From Streptomyces sp. SID3212 (GTDB lineage: Bacteria; Actinomycetota; Actinomycetes; Streptomycetales; Streptomycetaceae), in the NCBI RefSeq assembly GCF_009865405.1, contig NZ_WWJY01000968.1, positions 1-46,195 on the forward strand: DNA of 46,195 nucleotides, written 5' to 3'. Every line of letters begins with the position of its first letter. Position 1 is the first letter of the stretch. Below the pieces are notes generated by a model that saw only the letters and a list, made by a program, of their open reading frames with translations, did no database searches and was not told the DNA's origin. Below, piece by piece: positions 29,485 to 38,181 of the stretch. The position numbers and the translations under genes are program-made.

Positions 29485-30093
29485 GCGCGACCGCCTCCAT
29501 CTGTGCTTTGGCCTGGGCCTCGCGGCGGTCGAGGTAATCGACGTAGGTGTAGAACTCGGTGACGGTCAGGTCATCGATGTCGCGTGCGCCGAGTCCGAGG
29601 CGCTCGGCGAACTGGCCGAGGTAGGTCAGGACCGTTTCGTCAAGGTCCGGCTCCCGGTCGCGGGCGTCGCCTCTTTTGGGCCCGACGCTTCGGGGTCCTG
29701 CGCCGCAGTCAGCTCATCGACCACGGCCTGCGCCGCCGCGACGTCGGCGGCGTTGCGGACCAGGCGGTCGATCTCCTCCTGGCGTTCCTTGTCGGTGACG
29801 TCAGCGGCGAGGGCCACACCCGCGTACTCGCGGACCTCGCGCTGGTCCCACTGGGATCGCAGCTGGTCGATGGTCGGGTCGAACTCGCTGAGGCGAAGAG
29901 CCGGGGTGGTGCGCTTCTTCATCACCCACACCACCGCCCGCAGCGAGTCCGGGTCGTCGCCGAGGATGCCGCGCTTCACCTCGCCCCACTGGCGGTCGAT
30001 CGTGCGGCATACGATCGCGGCCTCCGACGTGAGGAGCTTGCTCGCATCGAACAGCTCGGGCTCGCCGGTCTCGGGGGTGTACTTGATGATCAC
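29477..30093 (-). CDS. Tail assembly chaperone, -1 frameshift product (GT type)
   Basis: Reading the slippery CCCAAAA (29680-29674) with a -1 shift joins the first 140 codons of the gene at 30093 to a second frame. That frame ends at TGA 29477-29479, giving 205 residues. The added tail of 65 residues starts RGDARDREPDLDETVL and continues 'YLGQFAERLGLGARDIDDL' and 'FYTYVDYLDRREAQAKAQM', with good codon use throughout. It overlaps the tape-measure start by 8 nt. As with lambda gpGT, the longer form should bring the tape measure protein to the tail tube subunits. Confidence 0.85.
29626..30093 (-). CDS. Tail assembly chaperone, unshifted product (G type)
   Basis: 155 residues; the GTG at 30093 has AGGAG 5 nt upstream. 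'KYTPETGEPELFDASKLLTS', 'ITRQWGEVKRGI'-like segments and 'RRTTPALRLSEFDP'-like segments match the acidic/basic helical chaperones found between tail tube and tape measure genes. The last codons after the slippery site encode a short basic tail (EATPATGSRTLTKRS). Most ribosomes should make this form. Confidence 0.85.
   Translation of the reverse strand: MIIKYTPETGEPELFDASKLLTSEAAIVCRTIDRQWGEVKRGILGDDPDSLRAVVWVMKKRTTPALRLSEFDPTIDQLRSQWDQREVREYAGVALAADVTDKERQEEIDRLVRNAADVAAAQAVVDELTAAQDPEASGPKEATPATGSRTLTKRS
29674..29680 (-). promoter_or_regulatory. Slippery heptamer C CCA AAA for -1 frameshifting
   Basis: On minus the bases read C CCA AAA in the zero frame, a canonical X XXY YYZ site. The zero frame ends 15 codons later at 29626, while the -1 frame stays open for 65 codons up to the tape measure gene. 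Confidence 0.85.
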
Positions 30094-30110
30094 TGGTGCT
30101 CCTGGCGTGG

Positions 30111-30632
30111 TCAGCCGCCGAGATCGCGGCGGACGTCGTCGGTGACGCGCTGCACTTCGGCGCGCATACGGGCTTCGTGCTGGCGCACGGTGTTCGTCCA
30201 CCACAGGGGCGTGACCCACTGGTTGACCCACCGGCGCCGGTTGTTGAACACGGGGTGGCGCAGGCGCCCCGAGTACTCGTCGTTCAGGGCCTTGGCCATG
30301 TTCTTCAGGTCGGACGGCAGTCGGCCCTTGTCGACCCACACGCGGGCCCCGGGGTTGCCGCTGGTCCGGACGCTGATGCGGATCGCCTGCGCGAGCGTGC
30401 GGCGCAGCGGGCGGCTGGTGCCCGGCGGTCCGCCACGCTTCCCCGCGGACCGGCCGGGGCTGGTGATCGACAGGTTCGTCATCACGTCGACCAGGTCGCG
30501 GTGCAGCGGCTCGGCCGCGCGGCGGATGCGCCTCTGGAAGTTCTGCTGGACGGGCGCCCCGGACGCGGCACGCAGGCGCCGGCTCAGGTCCAGCAGTTGA
30601 CCGGTGCCCTGGATCTGGATGCTGCTGGCCAC
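30111..30632 (-). CDS. Minor tail / head-tail protein
   Basis: 173 residues; the GTG at 30632 has a GGAGGGG box. 'GTGQLLDLSRRLRAASGAPV', 'QNFQRRIRRAAEPLHRDLVD' and 'RPLRRTLAQAIRISVRTS' are of the HK97 gp10-like type, basic and helical, found among neck and tail genes. Here it lies between the tube protein and the chaperones, which is slightly later than usual. A tail component is the best reading; the exact role is unproved. Confidence 0.65.
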   Translation of the reverse strand: MASSIQIQGTGQLLDLSRRLRAASGAPVQQNFQRRIRRAAEPLHRDLVDVMTNLSITSPGRSAGKRGGPPGTSRPLRRTLAQAIRISVRTSGNPGARVWVDKGRLPSDLKNMAKALNDEYSGRLRHPVFNNRRRWVNQWVTPLWWTNTVRQHEARMRAEVQRVTDDVRRDLGG

Positions 30633-30645
30633 GACGCCCCTCCGG

Positions 30646-31635
30646 TCAGAGAGTGATGTCCGTGGACATGTACTCGATCGCGGGCAGGTTCGTCCCGTCG
30701 AAGAGCCCCTCGAAGCTGAGGGTCGGCTTGATCACTTCGTAGCCCTCGACCGTCGGCGGCCCCTCGTTGAACTTGATCACCGGCAACTTGATCCGGAACG
30801 TCTCCCGGTACGTGCTCGCGATGATCGGGCCGATGAACTCCCACACGAACGCGGTCCCGGCGTCGGAGGTGTTCATGTCGTCAAGGACCGTGTCGACGTA
30901 GTCCATCTCGACGCTGCCGGTGATCTTCGTCAGGTCGTTGGAGATCGGTTCCTTCTTCGTCGCCGAGGAGTTCGCGTAGAAGCGGTCCGTCGCCTGCGGG
31001 CGCTCGAACTTGACGGACACCTTGCGGATGCCGTCACGCGCGGTCTCCGTGCCGTAGCTGCCGGTCTTCACGGCCATCTGCGCGAAGTGGAACGGGGCCA
31101 TGCCCGTCGGGTACGACGCGGCGGCCAGGGTCTGCGTCTCGTCCACGCCCTGGGCGTCGATCTCCAGGCTGACGGTCAGCATCCCGCCGACCTCACAGCT
31201 GAACTCAGCGCTGATGATCTTGCAGCCGACGAACGTCTTGTCGGTGACGGTGCCCGTCGTCAGCGGGATTCCCTGCTGGATCGTCAGGCTCTTGCCGACG
31301 ACGTCGGCGAGGGTGTGGGTCTGGAGGTACGCGGCCGTGGCCATCTGCTGCACCGGGGTCACGGTGGTGCCCATGAAGTTCTGGAGGATCAGGCCCATGA
31401 GCTTGTTCATGACCTCCATCTCCACCGTTCCCGCGCCCTCCCTCTGAGTCACCACACGCCGCGACGCCACTGCCAGCTGCCGGCCGGCCGCGATGCCCGA
31501 GGACTGCGCGGTCGTCTTCTTGTACGCCAGCGACGACTTGCTGAACTCGGGGAACAGCGTCGGCGCCACGTAGGTGCCGTAGGTCGACTCGGCGGCCAGG
31601 CCGATCTGTGCGCCGAGGCCGGATCCGATCCCCAT
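30646..31635 (-). CDS. Major tail (tube) protein
   Basis: 329 residues; ATG at 31635 behind GGAGGG. 'IGLAAESTYGTYVAPTLFPE' is the typical N-terminus of actinophage tube proteins. The body alternates beta strands ('GCKIISAEFSCEVGGMLTVS', 'LEIDAQGVD') and includes 'FEFKRP'-like elements and a C-terminal 'STDITL'. Its place, after the tail-terminator genes and before the chaperones, is the standard one. It polymerises into the tail tube. Confidence 0.9.
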   Translation of the reverse strand: MGIGSGLGAQIGLAAESTYGTYVAPTLFPEFSKSSLAYKKTTAQSSGIAAGRQLAVASRRVVTQREGAGTVEMEVMNKLMGLILQNFMGTTVTPVQQMATAAYLQTHTLADVVGKSLTIQQGIPLTTGTVTDKTFVGCKIISAEFSCEVGGMLTVSLEIDAQGVDETQTLAAASYPTGMAPFHFAQMAVKTGSYGTETARDGIRKVSVKFERPQATDRFYANSSATKKEPISNDLTKITGSVEMDYVDTVLDDMNTSDAGTAFVWEFIGPIIASTYRETFRIKLPVIKFNEGPPTVEGYEVIKPTLSFEGLFDGTNLPAIEYMSTDITL

Positions 31636-31638
31636 GGA

Positions 31639-31860
31639 TCAGCCCTCCTTCTGCTGCGGCTTGACCGCGGCCTTCTTCGCCGGCGGGGGCGGTGTCTCGT
31701 CCTTGGGCTCCTCGACCGACTCCCACGTCTGCGGCTGGCAGACGTAGGCGGCGTACCGGGAGTCGGGGACCTCGACGGTCTCGTCCAGCTGGACGACGCG
31801 AGACGCCCCCAGCTCCGGCACGTGGACGGGGACGGGTCCGATGTAGCGCACGCGCGCCAT
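31639..31860 (-). CDS. Small tail-region protein
   Basis: 73 residues; ATG at 31860 with AGGAGG 5 nt upstream. The N-terminal 45 residues form a small beta unit ('RVRYIGPVPVHVPELGASRV', 'DETVEVPDSRYAAYVCQP'), and the tail is Lys/Pro/Glu-rich. It resembles the N-terminus of the protein at 33181-33879 (RIRILEAAAGDNFSWAPGDV), so both may be copies of one small head-tail domain. It is coupled to the tube gene. Confidence 0.65.
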   Translation of the reverse strand: MARVRYIGPVPVHVPELGASRVVQLDETVEVPDSRYAAYVCQPQTWESVEEPKDETPPPPAKKAAVKPQQKEG

Positions 31861-31886
31861 GGGTTCCTCCTGGAAGGTGGAGCGGG

Positions 31887-32354
31887 TCAGAGCCGGGAGC
31901 GGCCGGTGATCGTGAAGGCGATGCCGGCCCTGGCCCCTTGGTCGGTGAATGCCTGCTGAAGGGAGGCGTTGGCCAGCTGTGCCCAGAGGGCCGACCCGTT
32001 CAGGGTGGGCGCCTCAGGGTTCGCGTCCGATGCGCGCAGCGCGACCTCGACCAGCCCCAGCAGCTCGAAGGCCCTGCGTCGGCGCGGGCCGATCTCTGCG
32101 TCTCCGGTCCAGGACTCGACCCAGCCCGCGATGCTGAAGTCCTCGTCCCGGGTCCGGGCGCCAGCGGCGTTGAACCGCTGCTGAAGCTCAGCGGCTGTGC
32201 TGTCTGTGAGGGTCCATCCCACGGCGACGAACTCCGTGGCGGACATGTCTTCCGCCGGCGGTCCGTCGATCACCTGGATCCCGTTCAGGCCGGGGTCCGC
32301 CCGCAGGACAGCGATCAGTTGATCTATGACTCCGGGCACGGCGGAGGTGTACAT
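31887..32354 (-). CDS. Tail terminator-like protein
   Basis: 155 residues; the ATG at 32354 directly follows the upstream TAG. 'PGVIDQLIAVLRADPGLNGI', 'VAVGWTLTDSTAAELQQRFN' and 'AFELLGLVEVALRA' fit the minor tail/tail terminator family that caps the tube before head joining (lambda gpU type). Position between connectors and tube protein agrees. The assignment is from order and fold pattern, not from a unique motif. Confidence 0.65.
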   Translation of the reverse strand: MYTSAVPGVIDQLIAVLRADPGLNGIQVIDGPPAEDMSATEFVAVGWTLTDSTAAELQQRFNAAGARTRDEDFSIAGWVESWTGDAEIGPRRRRAFELLGLVEVALRASDANPEAPTLNGSALWAQLANASLQQAFTDQGARAGIAFTITGRSRL

Positions 32355-33167
32355 CTATGCCATTCCTGGGGGGAGTTGGTCCGGGCTCAGCAGCTGCATG
32401 GCCCGGTTGGGGATGGCGTAGCCCAGGCCCGGCACCGGCTCGGTGACGTCGTAGTCGGAGGTTCCCATCTGCGGCCGGCCGGGGCCCTGCCTGGTCCGCC
32501 AGAGGTGCTGGAGGATCAGCTTGCCGGCAGAGGTGATGTTGTCCTGGACGATGCGCCGGCCTGCTGTGTAGACGACGCGCAGCGGCCCGTGGAACAGGCC
32601 TCCGTCGAGGCGGCGCAGGATGCCCGTCGCGGGGTCGAGGTCGGTGTCGGCGACCTCGTACGGACTGTCCCCGGACAGGACTGCCTCGATCGCCGACACC
32701 TCGACGGCCGGCACCTGGCGCAGCGCCAGGACGTCGGCGCGGCGGACGTTGTGCAGCTCGGTGACCGTACGGATCGCGACCGGACCGACGAACCATTCAA
32801 CGCCGCGGGTCGTCGTGTCGATCCACTCCCGCAGCTCCTCGTCCTCGTTCGTGGAGGTGAGTCGCAGGTGCTTGCGGCCGTCGGCCAGCGAGAACATCGC
32901 GTGCGTCGTGGCCGGTTGGACGTCGAGGACGTCGGTGTACGCGTGGGCCGGGCCGGTGAACACCCACCTCAGGGTGTGGCGCCCGGGCTGGACGGTGACG
33001 TAGTCGGCCTGGTAGCTGCCGGTCACGGTCTCGATGGCGGGGACCGTGGTGGTGGTGCCGTCGGGCAGACCGAGGGTCAGAGTGACGGTGGCGGCGGTGG
33101 CCGGGGCGCCGCCGGGGTCGCGGCACGTGGCCGTCAGGCGGGCGGTCGAGCCGAGGTCGAACGGCAC
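32355..33167 (-). CDS. Head-tail connector with N-terminal Ig-like domain
   Basis: 270 residues; the GTG at 33167 has AGGAGG 6 nt upstream. Residues 1-75 form a beta sandwich ('VTLTLGLPDGTTTTVPAIET', 'GRHTLRWVFTGPAHAYTDV'), Ig- or BppU-like. The rest has the mark of a gp6-like connector ('RLTSTNEDEELREWIDTTTR', 'TAGRRIVQDNITSAGKLILQ', 'HLWRTRQGPGR'). It would form a ring between portal and tail. The fused surface domain is the unusual part. Confidence 0.75.
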   Translation of the reverse strand: MPFDLGSTARLTATCRDPGGAPATAATVTLTLGLPDGTTTTVPAIETVTGSYQADYVTVQPGRHTLRWVFTGPAHAYTDVLDVQPATTHAMFSLADGRKHLRLTSTNEDEELREWIDTTTRGVEWFVGPVAIRTVTELHNVRRADVLALRQVPAVEVSAIEAVLSGDSPYEVADTDLDPATGILRRLDGGLFHGPLRVVYTAGRRIVQDNITSAGKLILQHLWRTRQGPGRPQMGTSDYDVTEPVPGLGYAIPNRAMQLLSPDQLPPGMA

Positions 33168-33180
33168 GGCTGGCCTCCTG

Positions 33181-33879
33181 TCACCACGCGCGACGCTCGG
33201 GCTGGCCCGCGCGACCACCCCGTCGCGAGTCGTCGGCCGCGACCTCCGCCCCGGTCTCGTCCTCTGTCCGTCCGGCGGTGCGGGCGCGGGCCCGCGCGAG
33301 GATCGCCTCCCGCTCCTTGAGGATGGTCTTCCGCGCCTCGCCGGCCGCCTCCAGGTCCAGCACCCGCAGCACCTCCGCTTCGTCGGCGTCCTCCAGGTGG
33401 GCGAGGACGCTGGGGACGTTGTGGCCGATCGGATCGAACACGTCCTCCCCCTCGTCCTCGTCAGCCTCGGCAGAGTCGTCCGGCTCGCCGGCGGCAGGGG
33501 CCGCCGAGGGCGCGCCGGCCGGTTCGCTGCCGACGGGGTCGGGCTGCTCGGCGGAGGAGGGGGTCCCCTCGACCGGCTGCTCGGTGGGCAGGTCGACGGT
33601 CACGGACCACGACGCCTCGGTGTAGGACCCGTCGTCGTCCACGAGGGCCTCGACCAACGTTGCGCCGAGGACGGGCAGGTCGGCCCCGTCCGTAGTCCTG
33701 ACGGTGATCCTCGGCGGTTCGTCGGTGAAGGCCGGCGCCGGTCCGCTGTCGTCGGCCCGTACGGCGCGGTGTCCGTCGGCCCAGCTGGCGGCCTGCTCCT
33801 CGGGCAGGTCGACCACGTCGCCCGGTGCCCAGGAGAAGTTGTCGCCGGCGGCCGCCTCCAGGATCCGGATGCGCGCCAT
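33181..33879 (-). CDS. Structural protein of the head-tail region
   Basis: 232 residues. The N-terminal 50 residues ('RILEAAAGDNFSWAPGDVV', 'LPEEQAASWADGHRAV') resemble small head-joining or tail proteins; the middle is an acidic, low-complexity stretch; the C-terminal part has 'VLAHLEDADEAEVLRVLDL' and 'ARKTILKEREAILARARA', a helical segment also seen in phage connector proteins. It is coupled to the gene before it by TGATG. Role unproved. Confidence 0.6.
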   Translation of the reverse strand: MARIRILEAAAGDNFSWAPGDVVDLPEEQAASWADGHRAVRADDSGPAPAFTDEPPRITVRTTDGADLPVLGATLVEALVDDDGSYTEASWSVTVDLPTEQPVEGTPSSAEQPDPVGSEPAGAPSAAPAAGEPDDSAEADEDEGEDVFDPIGHNVPSVLAHLEDADEAEVLRVLDLEAAGEARKTILKEREAILARARARTAGRTEDETGAEVAADDSRRGGRAGQPERRAW

Positions 33880-34283
33880 CAGGCGTGCACCACCGGGGCG
33901 GTACGCGGGTTGGCCAGCAGCACCGACGCGCCGTACGTACCGCCCGACGTGGTCCCCGAGGCGGTGACGGCCGCGCGTACGTACCGCTTGATGCCCTTGT
34001 ACCCGACGACGAACATCTTGTTGTCGTCGGCCGCGCCGATGGACGGCTCGGTGCCCTGCAACTCGGAGGCCGCCACAGAGGTGAACGTGGCGTTGTCATC
34101 GGACTCCTGCACGTCGATGGCATGCGTGCCGTCGGTGATCGTCCCGGTGTGCACGATGATCATGACGTCCTGGAACGCGGCCCCGCTGAGGTAGCGGTCG
34201 ACGCCGGTGCCGTTCGCCGAGGCGGTGCGGGCGGCGATCGCCAAAGTCTCCCGCACGGTGATGTTGCTGTACGCGTCCCTCAT
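33879..34283 (-). CDS. Probable head decoration or structural protein
   Basis: 134 residues; the ATG at 34283 has AAGGAG 6 nt upstream. 'VRETLAIAARTASANGTGVD', 'FQDVMIIVHTGTITDGTHAI' and 'DDNKMFVVGYKGIKRYVRAA' form a beta-rich fold. In many actinophages a protein of this size and pattern follows the capsid gene directly. It may decorate the capsid or act as a head fibre; position is the main evidence. Confidence 0.65.
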   Translation of the reverse strand: MRDAYSNITVRETLAIAARTASANGTGVDRYLSGAAFQDVMIIVHTGTITDGTHAIDVQESDDNATFTSVAASELQGTEPSIGAADDNKMFVVGYKGIKRYVRAAVTASGTTSGGTYGASVLLANPRTAPVVHA

Positions 34284-34350
34284 GACGCACTCCTTCGTGT
34301 GAATGCCGACGGGCCCAGGCACGGCAGCCTGGGCCCGTACGTGCGGGTGG

Positions 34351-35595
34351 TCAGGATGCGGCGTGCTGGTACAGGCGGATCGCGGACGAGTCCTGGATCC
34401 CGCCGTCCATACGGGCGAAGCCGAGGAAGGCGACCTGGAGGTACTCGGCGTACCGCTCGACCAGGCGCAGGGTCTGCACGGCCTGGACCTGGCGGATGAC
34501 GTAGCCCGCCTTGAAGTCGCCGAACGCGATCGTCTTCGCCGAGGCGGCCGGGATCGGCATCGAGTTGTCGAGGGTGTACTCGAACCCGTTGATCGTGGAC
34601 GGGAAGCCGGGCGCCGGGACGGGAGTCCACAGCGGCCGGGACTGTCCGTCCTTCAACTTGCGGATGACCTTCAGCGTGAAGTCGTGCATCAGGTAACGGC
34701 CGTTCGGCCGGTACGCGCTGTCGACGCTGTGCTCCAGGTCGATCAGGTCGTCGTAGATGACGGACGTGGTCTGACCGCCTGCTCCCTGCTTCCCGACGGC
34801 CGCGCCGGTCGTCAGACCCTCGGGCTGGTCGACGCCGGTTCCCGTGGTCCAGGCGCGGGCGGCGCGGCGGCCGATGCGCTCGCCCAGCTTCTTCGGCACC
34901 CACGACTCCAGGCCGAACGCCGAGTCCTGGAGGAGCGACAGCGACAGCCGGACCTGCTTGGACGAGAAGATGTGGGCCTTGAGCGTCTTCCCGCCGACCG
35001 CCAGGTCCTGCTCGCCGGCGGGCTGGTTCTCGCCGAGGATCTCGCCCTCGTTGCTGGTGTCGTCGTTCGTCGGCCACTTCAGGTCCGCACCGGTCGACGT
35101 CGTGATGACGTCGGCCAGGCCGAGGAGGCCGCCGAAGGCCTTCATCGTCTCGGTCATGATGTTGCGGAACTCCTCGGGGACGGTGAACCCGCCCGCCGTG
35201 TCGATGCCCGCGCCCATCGCGCGCAGGTCGACCTCGTGATCCATCATCATGTTCCGCTGGTCCGGGCTGAGCCGGTCCATGCCGCCGCGCAGGTAGACCC
35301 CGAAGGTGTCGGCGTACCGCTTCGCCTTCTCCGCAGCGTCGCCGCCGCGGCGCCCCTCGGGCTCGCCGGTGGTGGTGACGATCTGGCTGCGGTCGATCTT
35401 GTCGAGCGCGGCCATCTTGTTGATGCGCTCGATGTCGCCGGACACCTCGGTCAGCCGCGCCTCGGCGGCGTCCCAGTTGGTGCGCTCCTCGGCCGTCCAG
35501 TCGCGCTCCTCGCGCTCGGCGAGGGTCTGGATGTCCTGCATCCGCTGCCACGTCTTGTTCTGCTCATCGATGAGCCGGTCCAGCTGAGCGGGCAT
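34351..35595 (-). CDS. HK97-fold major capsid protein
   Basis: 414 residues. Residues 1-80 are a coiled-coil delta (scaffolding) domain ('LDRLIDEQNKTWQRMQDIQT', 'EERTNWDAAEARLTEVSGDI'), normally removed by the protease encoded next door. The HK97 fold follows: 'AGGFTVPEEFRNIMTETMKA', 'VRLSLSLLQDSAFGLESWVP', 'LGERIGRRAARAWTTGTG' and 'IAFGDFKAGYVIRQVQAV'. AAAGG precedes the ATG. It builds the icosahedral head. A hairpin at 35620-35646 lies just upstream. Confidence 0.95.
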   Translation of the reverse strand: MPAQLDRLIDEQNKTWQRMQDIQTLAEREERDWTAEERTNWDAAEARLTEVSGDIERINKMAALDKIDRSQIVTTTGEPEGRRGGDAAEKAKRYADTFGVYLRGGMDRLSPDQRNMMMDHEVDLRAMGAGIDTAGGFTVPEEFRNIMTETMKAFGGLLGLADVITTSTGADLKWPTNDDTSNEGEILGENQPAGEQDLAVGGKTLKAHIFSSKQVRLSLSLLQDSAFGLESWVPKKLGERIGRRAARAWTTGTGVDQPEGLTTGAAVGKQGAGGQTTSVIYDDLIDLEHSVDSAYRPNGRYLMHDFTLKVIRKLKDGQSRPLWTPVPAPGFPSTINGFEYTLDNSMPIPAASAKTIAFGDFKAGYVIRQVQAVQTLRLVERYAEYLQVAFLGFARMDGGIQDSSAIRLYQHAAS

Positions 35596-35619
35596 GTCTG
35601 ATCCTTTCCAGGCATGACA

Positions 35620-35646
35620 AAGCCCCAGCTCACAGAGCCGGGGCTT
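35620..35646 (-). terminator. Hairpin upstream of the capsid gene
   Basis: AAGCCCC-a-GCT (35620-35630) pairs with AGC-c-GGGGCTT (35636-35646), with one mismatch and a 5-nt loop; on minus a TTTG follows. It lies between protease and capsid genes and may be a weak terminator or a processing site that raises capsid mRNA over the upstream genes. Confidence 0.55.
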
Positions 35647-35659
35647 CGGGGTGAGTGGG

Positions 35660-36883
35660 TTACGAGGAGCTGAGCTGTAGGCCGTACCGTGCGGCCAAGC
35701 CCCTCATGCGCAGGGCCATCGCGTCGTTGCCGGTCCGAGTGGTCTCTCCCGACTCGGAGTCGTCCGCGTCCACGACTGCGTCCTGCGTTGTGCTGGTCTC
35801 GCGAGTGGACTCACCCGGCTCGCCCTCGACCTGCTTGAGTTCTGGTGCCTTCTGGCCGGCGTCCTTCAGGTGCCGGGCCAGGTGCTTGTAGACCGCCTGG
35901 CGGTCCTCGTCCGCCAGGGTGGTGCCGCCGCGGGCGCCGTTCAGGACGCCGATCGCCGTGGTGCACGCGACCGTTGAGGCCGCGCCCACGTCGCCGTCCA
36001 CGCCCACGAAGTGGTGGATGAACCGATAGGACGACCTGGCGGCGGCGTCGCCGTCGGGGTCCGCCCAGGCGTGCGCCAGGCGCAGCGCCGTCTCCTCGGC
36101 GGGCAGGTCGCCGGCGTTGGCCGGACCGTCCCAGGCGGCGTCGGAGGTGTCGGTCGTGTGCGCGGGGATCGCCGCTCGTTCCTCCGCCGGCGGCGCCTGG
36201 CGGGCCGCGGCGGGCGGGGGCCGCTCCGCGTCGAGGATCTGGAACAGGTCCCGCAGCTCCGGCCGGTAGGCCGCGCGCCGTTCGATCGCGCTGCGGTCAC
36301 CGCGCTGGACCAGGGCGCTGGCCACGCTCGCCAGCTCGGCCTCGGTGTCCACGTACGCGGGGAAGGTCACCGCGGACACCTCGATCAGCCGGACCTCCAG
36401 GATGCGCCGTACCTCGACCTCGACGGAGTCGCCGTCGACCGTCTCCACGGTCTCCGTCGTCCAGTCGTCCTTGATCACGTAGAACCCGAACGACATCCCC
36501 GTGATGTTCTTGTTGCGGACGTTGGCCTTGAGGTCGGAGACGTAGCTCAGCTCCGTGTCCAGCGCCGAGTCGACCGGCAGGCCCAGCGAGTCCTCCGCCA
36601 GGCTGAGCGTGCCGGCGCTGACCCTGGACACCACGTAGTACGAGTCGTGGTCCACGAGGAACCTTGCGTCGCCCTCCGTCAGCGTCTTCGTGAAGGCGCC
36701 GGGCGCGATCTCCTCGTAGAACCCCCAGCGCAGCGGATTGCCGATCGCCGTACGGGAGTTGAACTTCGCCGCGTACCCACGGAACCTCTGGGCCCCTGCG
36801 TCGCCCTCCGCCCGGATCGCCACGTCGGCCGTGGACAGCGGCAGACGCCGACGCTCCTCGGCCGTGGTCCTGGTCAAGTTCAT
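35660..36883 (-). CDS. HK97-family prohead protease with C-terminal extension
   Basis: 407 residues; the ATG overlaps the portal stop (ATGA). The N-terminal 190 residues match peptidase U35: 'RFRGYAAKFNSRTAIG', 'EEIAPGAFTKTL', 'RFLVDHDSYYVVSR' with the catalytic histidine, and 'VRLIEVSAVTFPAY' with the catalytic serine. The other half is an extension ('EETALRLAHAWADPDGDAAA', then 'AVYKHLARHLKDAGQKAPEL') that most family members lack; it may have a scaffold role. It cleaves the capsid delta domain during maturation. Confidence 0.92.
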   Translation of the reverse strand: MNLTRTTAEERRRLPLSTADVAIRAEGDAGAQRFRGYAAKFNSRTAIGNPLRWGFYEEIAPGAFTKTLTEGDARFLVDHDSYYVVSRVSAGTLSLAEDSLGLPVDSALDTELSYVSDLKANVRNKNITGMSFGFYVIKDDWTTETVETVDGDSVEVEVRRILEVRLIEVSAVTFPAYVDTEAELASVASALVQRGDRSAIERRAAYRPELRDLFQILDAERPPPAAARQAPPAEERAAIPAHTTDTSDAAWDGPANAGDLPAEETALRLAHAWADPDGDAAARSSYRFIHHFVGVDGDVGAASTVACTTAIGVLNGARGGTTLADEDRQAVYKHLARHLKDAGQKAPELKQVEGEPGESTRETSTTQDAVVDADDSESGETTRTGNDAMALRMRGLAARYGLQLSSS

Positions 36884-38181
36884 GCGCCGTCCCCCGTCTC
36901 GTCAGTGCTGGCCATCAGCCGCTGTGCCTCCGCAATGAGAGCGGCCGCGCGGGCCGCCCTGGAATCCCCGGCCGGCGAATCGGCCAGCGGGTTCGACCCG
37001 AGCGGGGCCATGTACATCGGCTGGAGGTAGATGTCGCCCTCCGGACCGATCGGCGTCCGGTCCTCCAGGTCGCGGATGTCGTTCGCGCTGTACGCGCCGA
37101 CGTCGCGCATCGCCCGGTAGAAGGTCGCCCGCCCCGCGCTGTCCCCGCGAAGGAGTCCGCCGAGCTGGTACTTCGCGTACTGCACACCGGTCGGCAGCAG
37201 CTCCTTCGTGATCCGCTGCTCGGTCGGCGTCAGCCACGTCGGTGCCAGGTCGAACGTCACCCAGCCCTGTGCCTGCTGCTCCAGCCCCGTCCCCCAGCTG
37301 GTCGACTTCGCCGTCTCCATCAGGAGGAACAGGGGTACGCCGAACATGCGGGCCACCTCGACCACCTGGAACTCCCGGGACTCCAGGAACTGGGCGTCCA
37401 CGTTCGGCATCGCCACCGGCTTGAAGCTCGCCCCGGAGTCCAGGACCGCCACCTCGTGCGCGTTGCGGACGCCGGACATCTTGGCCCGCCACCGCTCCTT
37501 GAGGGCGTTCGCCTGGTCCGGGTCCAGCCTCTGCTCGGTTTGAAGGACGCCGCCGATCATGTTGCCCGACCCGAACATGCGGGCCGCGGACATCTCCGCC
37601 GCCTGGGCCAGGCTGATGCCCTGGGCGGCCAGCCGTACGGGCGAGCAGCCCGTCAGCCCGTCGTACCCCAGCCCGGGGATGTGCAGGATCTCCCGGGATG
37701 TCAGCGGCTGCGTCTCGCCCCAGTCGTCCGTGACGCCGAAGATCTTGCCCGACGGCAGATCGTCGGAAGACTTCACCCGTCCCACCTTGACGCGGTCGGG
37801 GGTGATCGGCCACAGCTCCTTGATCTGGCCGGCACCGTTGCGGACCTTCTGCATGTAGGTGTTGCCCCACAGGACCCGGTGTACGTAGCCCAGCCGCCAC
37901 AGCTCCAACGGCGTGAGGTCCGGGTGGGGGTCGGCCAGGAGGGGGGAGGTGTCCTTCTTCTTCGTGCCGGTCAGGTAGGTGGGCAGCGGCAGCGCCGAGG
38001 CGACGTTGGCGATCACGTTCACCGACCGCCACACCGCCGGCATGTGCAGGCTCGACCTCTCCGAGACCGAGACGCCGGCCTCAAGCTCACGGCCGCCGAG
38101 ATACTCCAGCACCGAGGCGGAGGTGAGGGGCTGCGCGGGGTTCTCGATACCGCGCCCCTCGAACAGACCGAACAGGCTCAC
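36880..38181 (-). CDS. HK97-type portal protein
   Basis: 433 residues, a normal length. 'HMPAVWRSVNVIANVASALP', 'ELWRLGYVHRVLWGNTYMQK', 'ILHIPGLGYDGLTGCSPVRL' and 'EVARMFGVPLFLLMETAKST' are standard landmarks of this family. The GTG at 38181 overlaps the stop of the small membrane gene before it. Twelve copies form the channel at one capsid vertex through which DNA is packaged and ejected. Confidence 0.95.
   Translation of the reverse strand: MSLFGLFEGRGIENPAQPLTSASVLEYLGGRELEAGVSVSERSSLHMPAVWRSVNVIANVASALPLPTYLTGTKKKDTSPLLADPHPDLTPLELWRLGYVHRVLWGNTYMQKVRNGAGQIKELWPITPDRVKVGRVKSSDDLPSGKIFGVTDDWGETQPLTSREILHIPGLGYDGLTGCSPVRLAAQGISLAQAAEMSAARMFGSGNMIGGVLQTEQRLDPDQANALKERWRAKMSGVRNAHEVAVLDSGASFKPVAMPNVDAQFLESREFQVVEVARMFGVPLFLLMETAKSTSWGTGLEQQAQGWVTFDLAPTWLTPTEQRITKELLPTGVQYAKYQLGGLLRGDSAGRATFYRAMRDVGAYSANDIRDLEDRTPIGPEGDIYLQPMYMAPLGSNPLADSPAGDSRAARAAALIAEAQRLMASTDETGDGA

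Noticed and set aside
34280..35551. Minus frame of 423 codons overlapping the capsid gene
   Set aside because: It consists of Arg/Pro/Gly-rich shadow sequence in the wrong frame. The capsid frame matches the HK97 fold and has a proper start.
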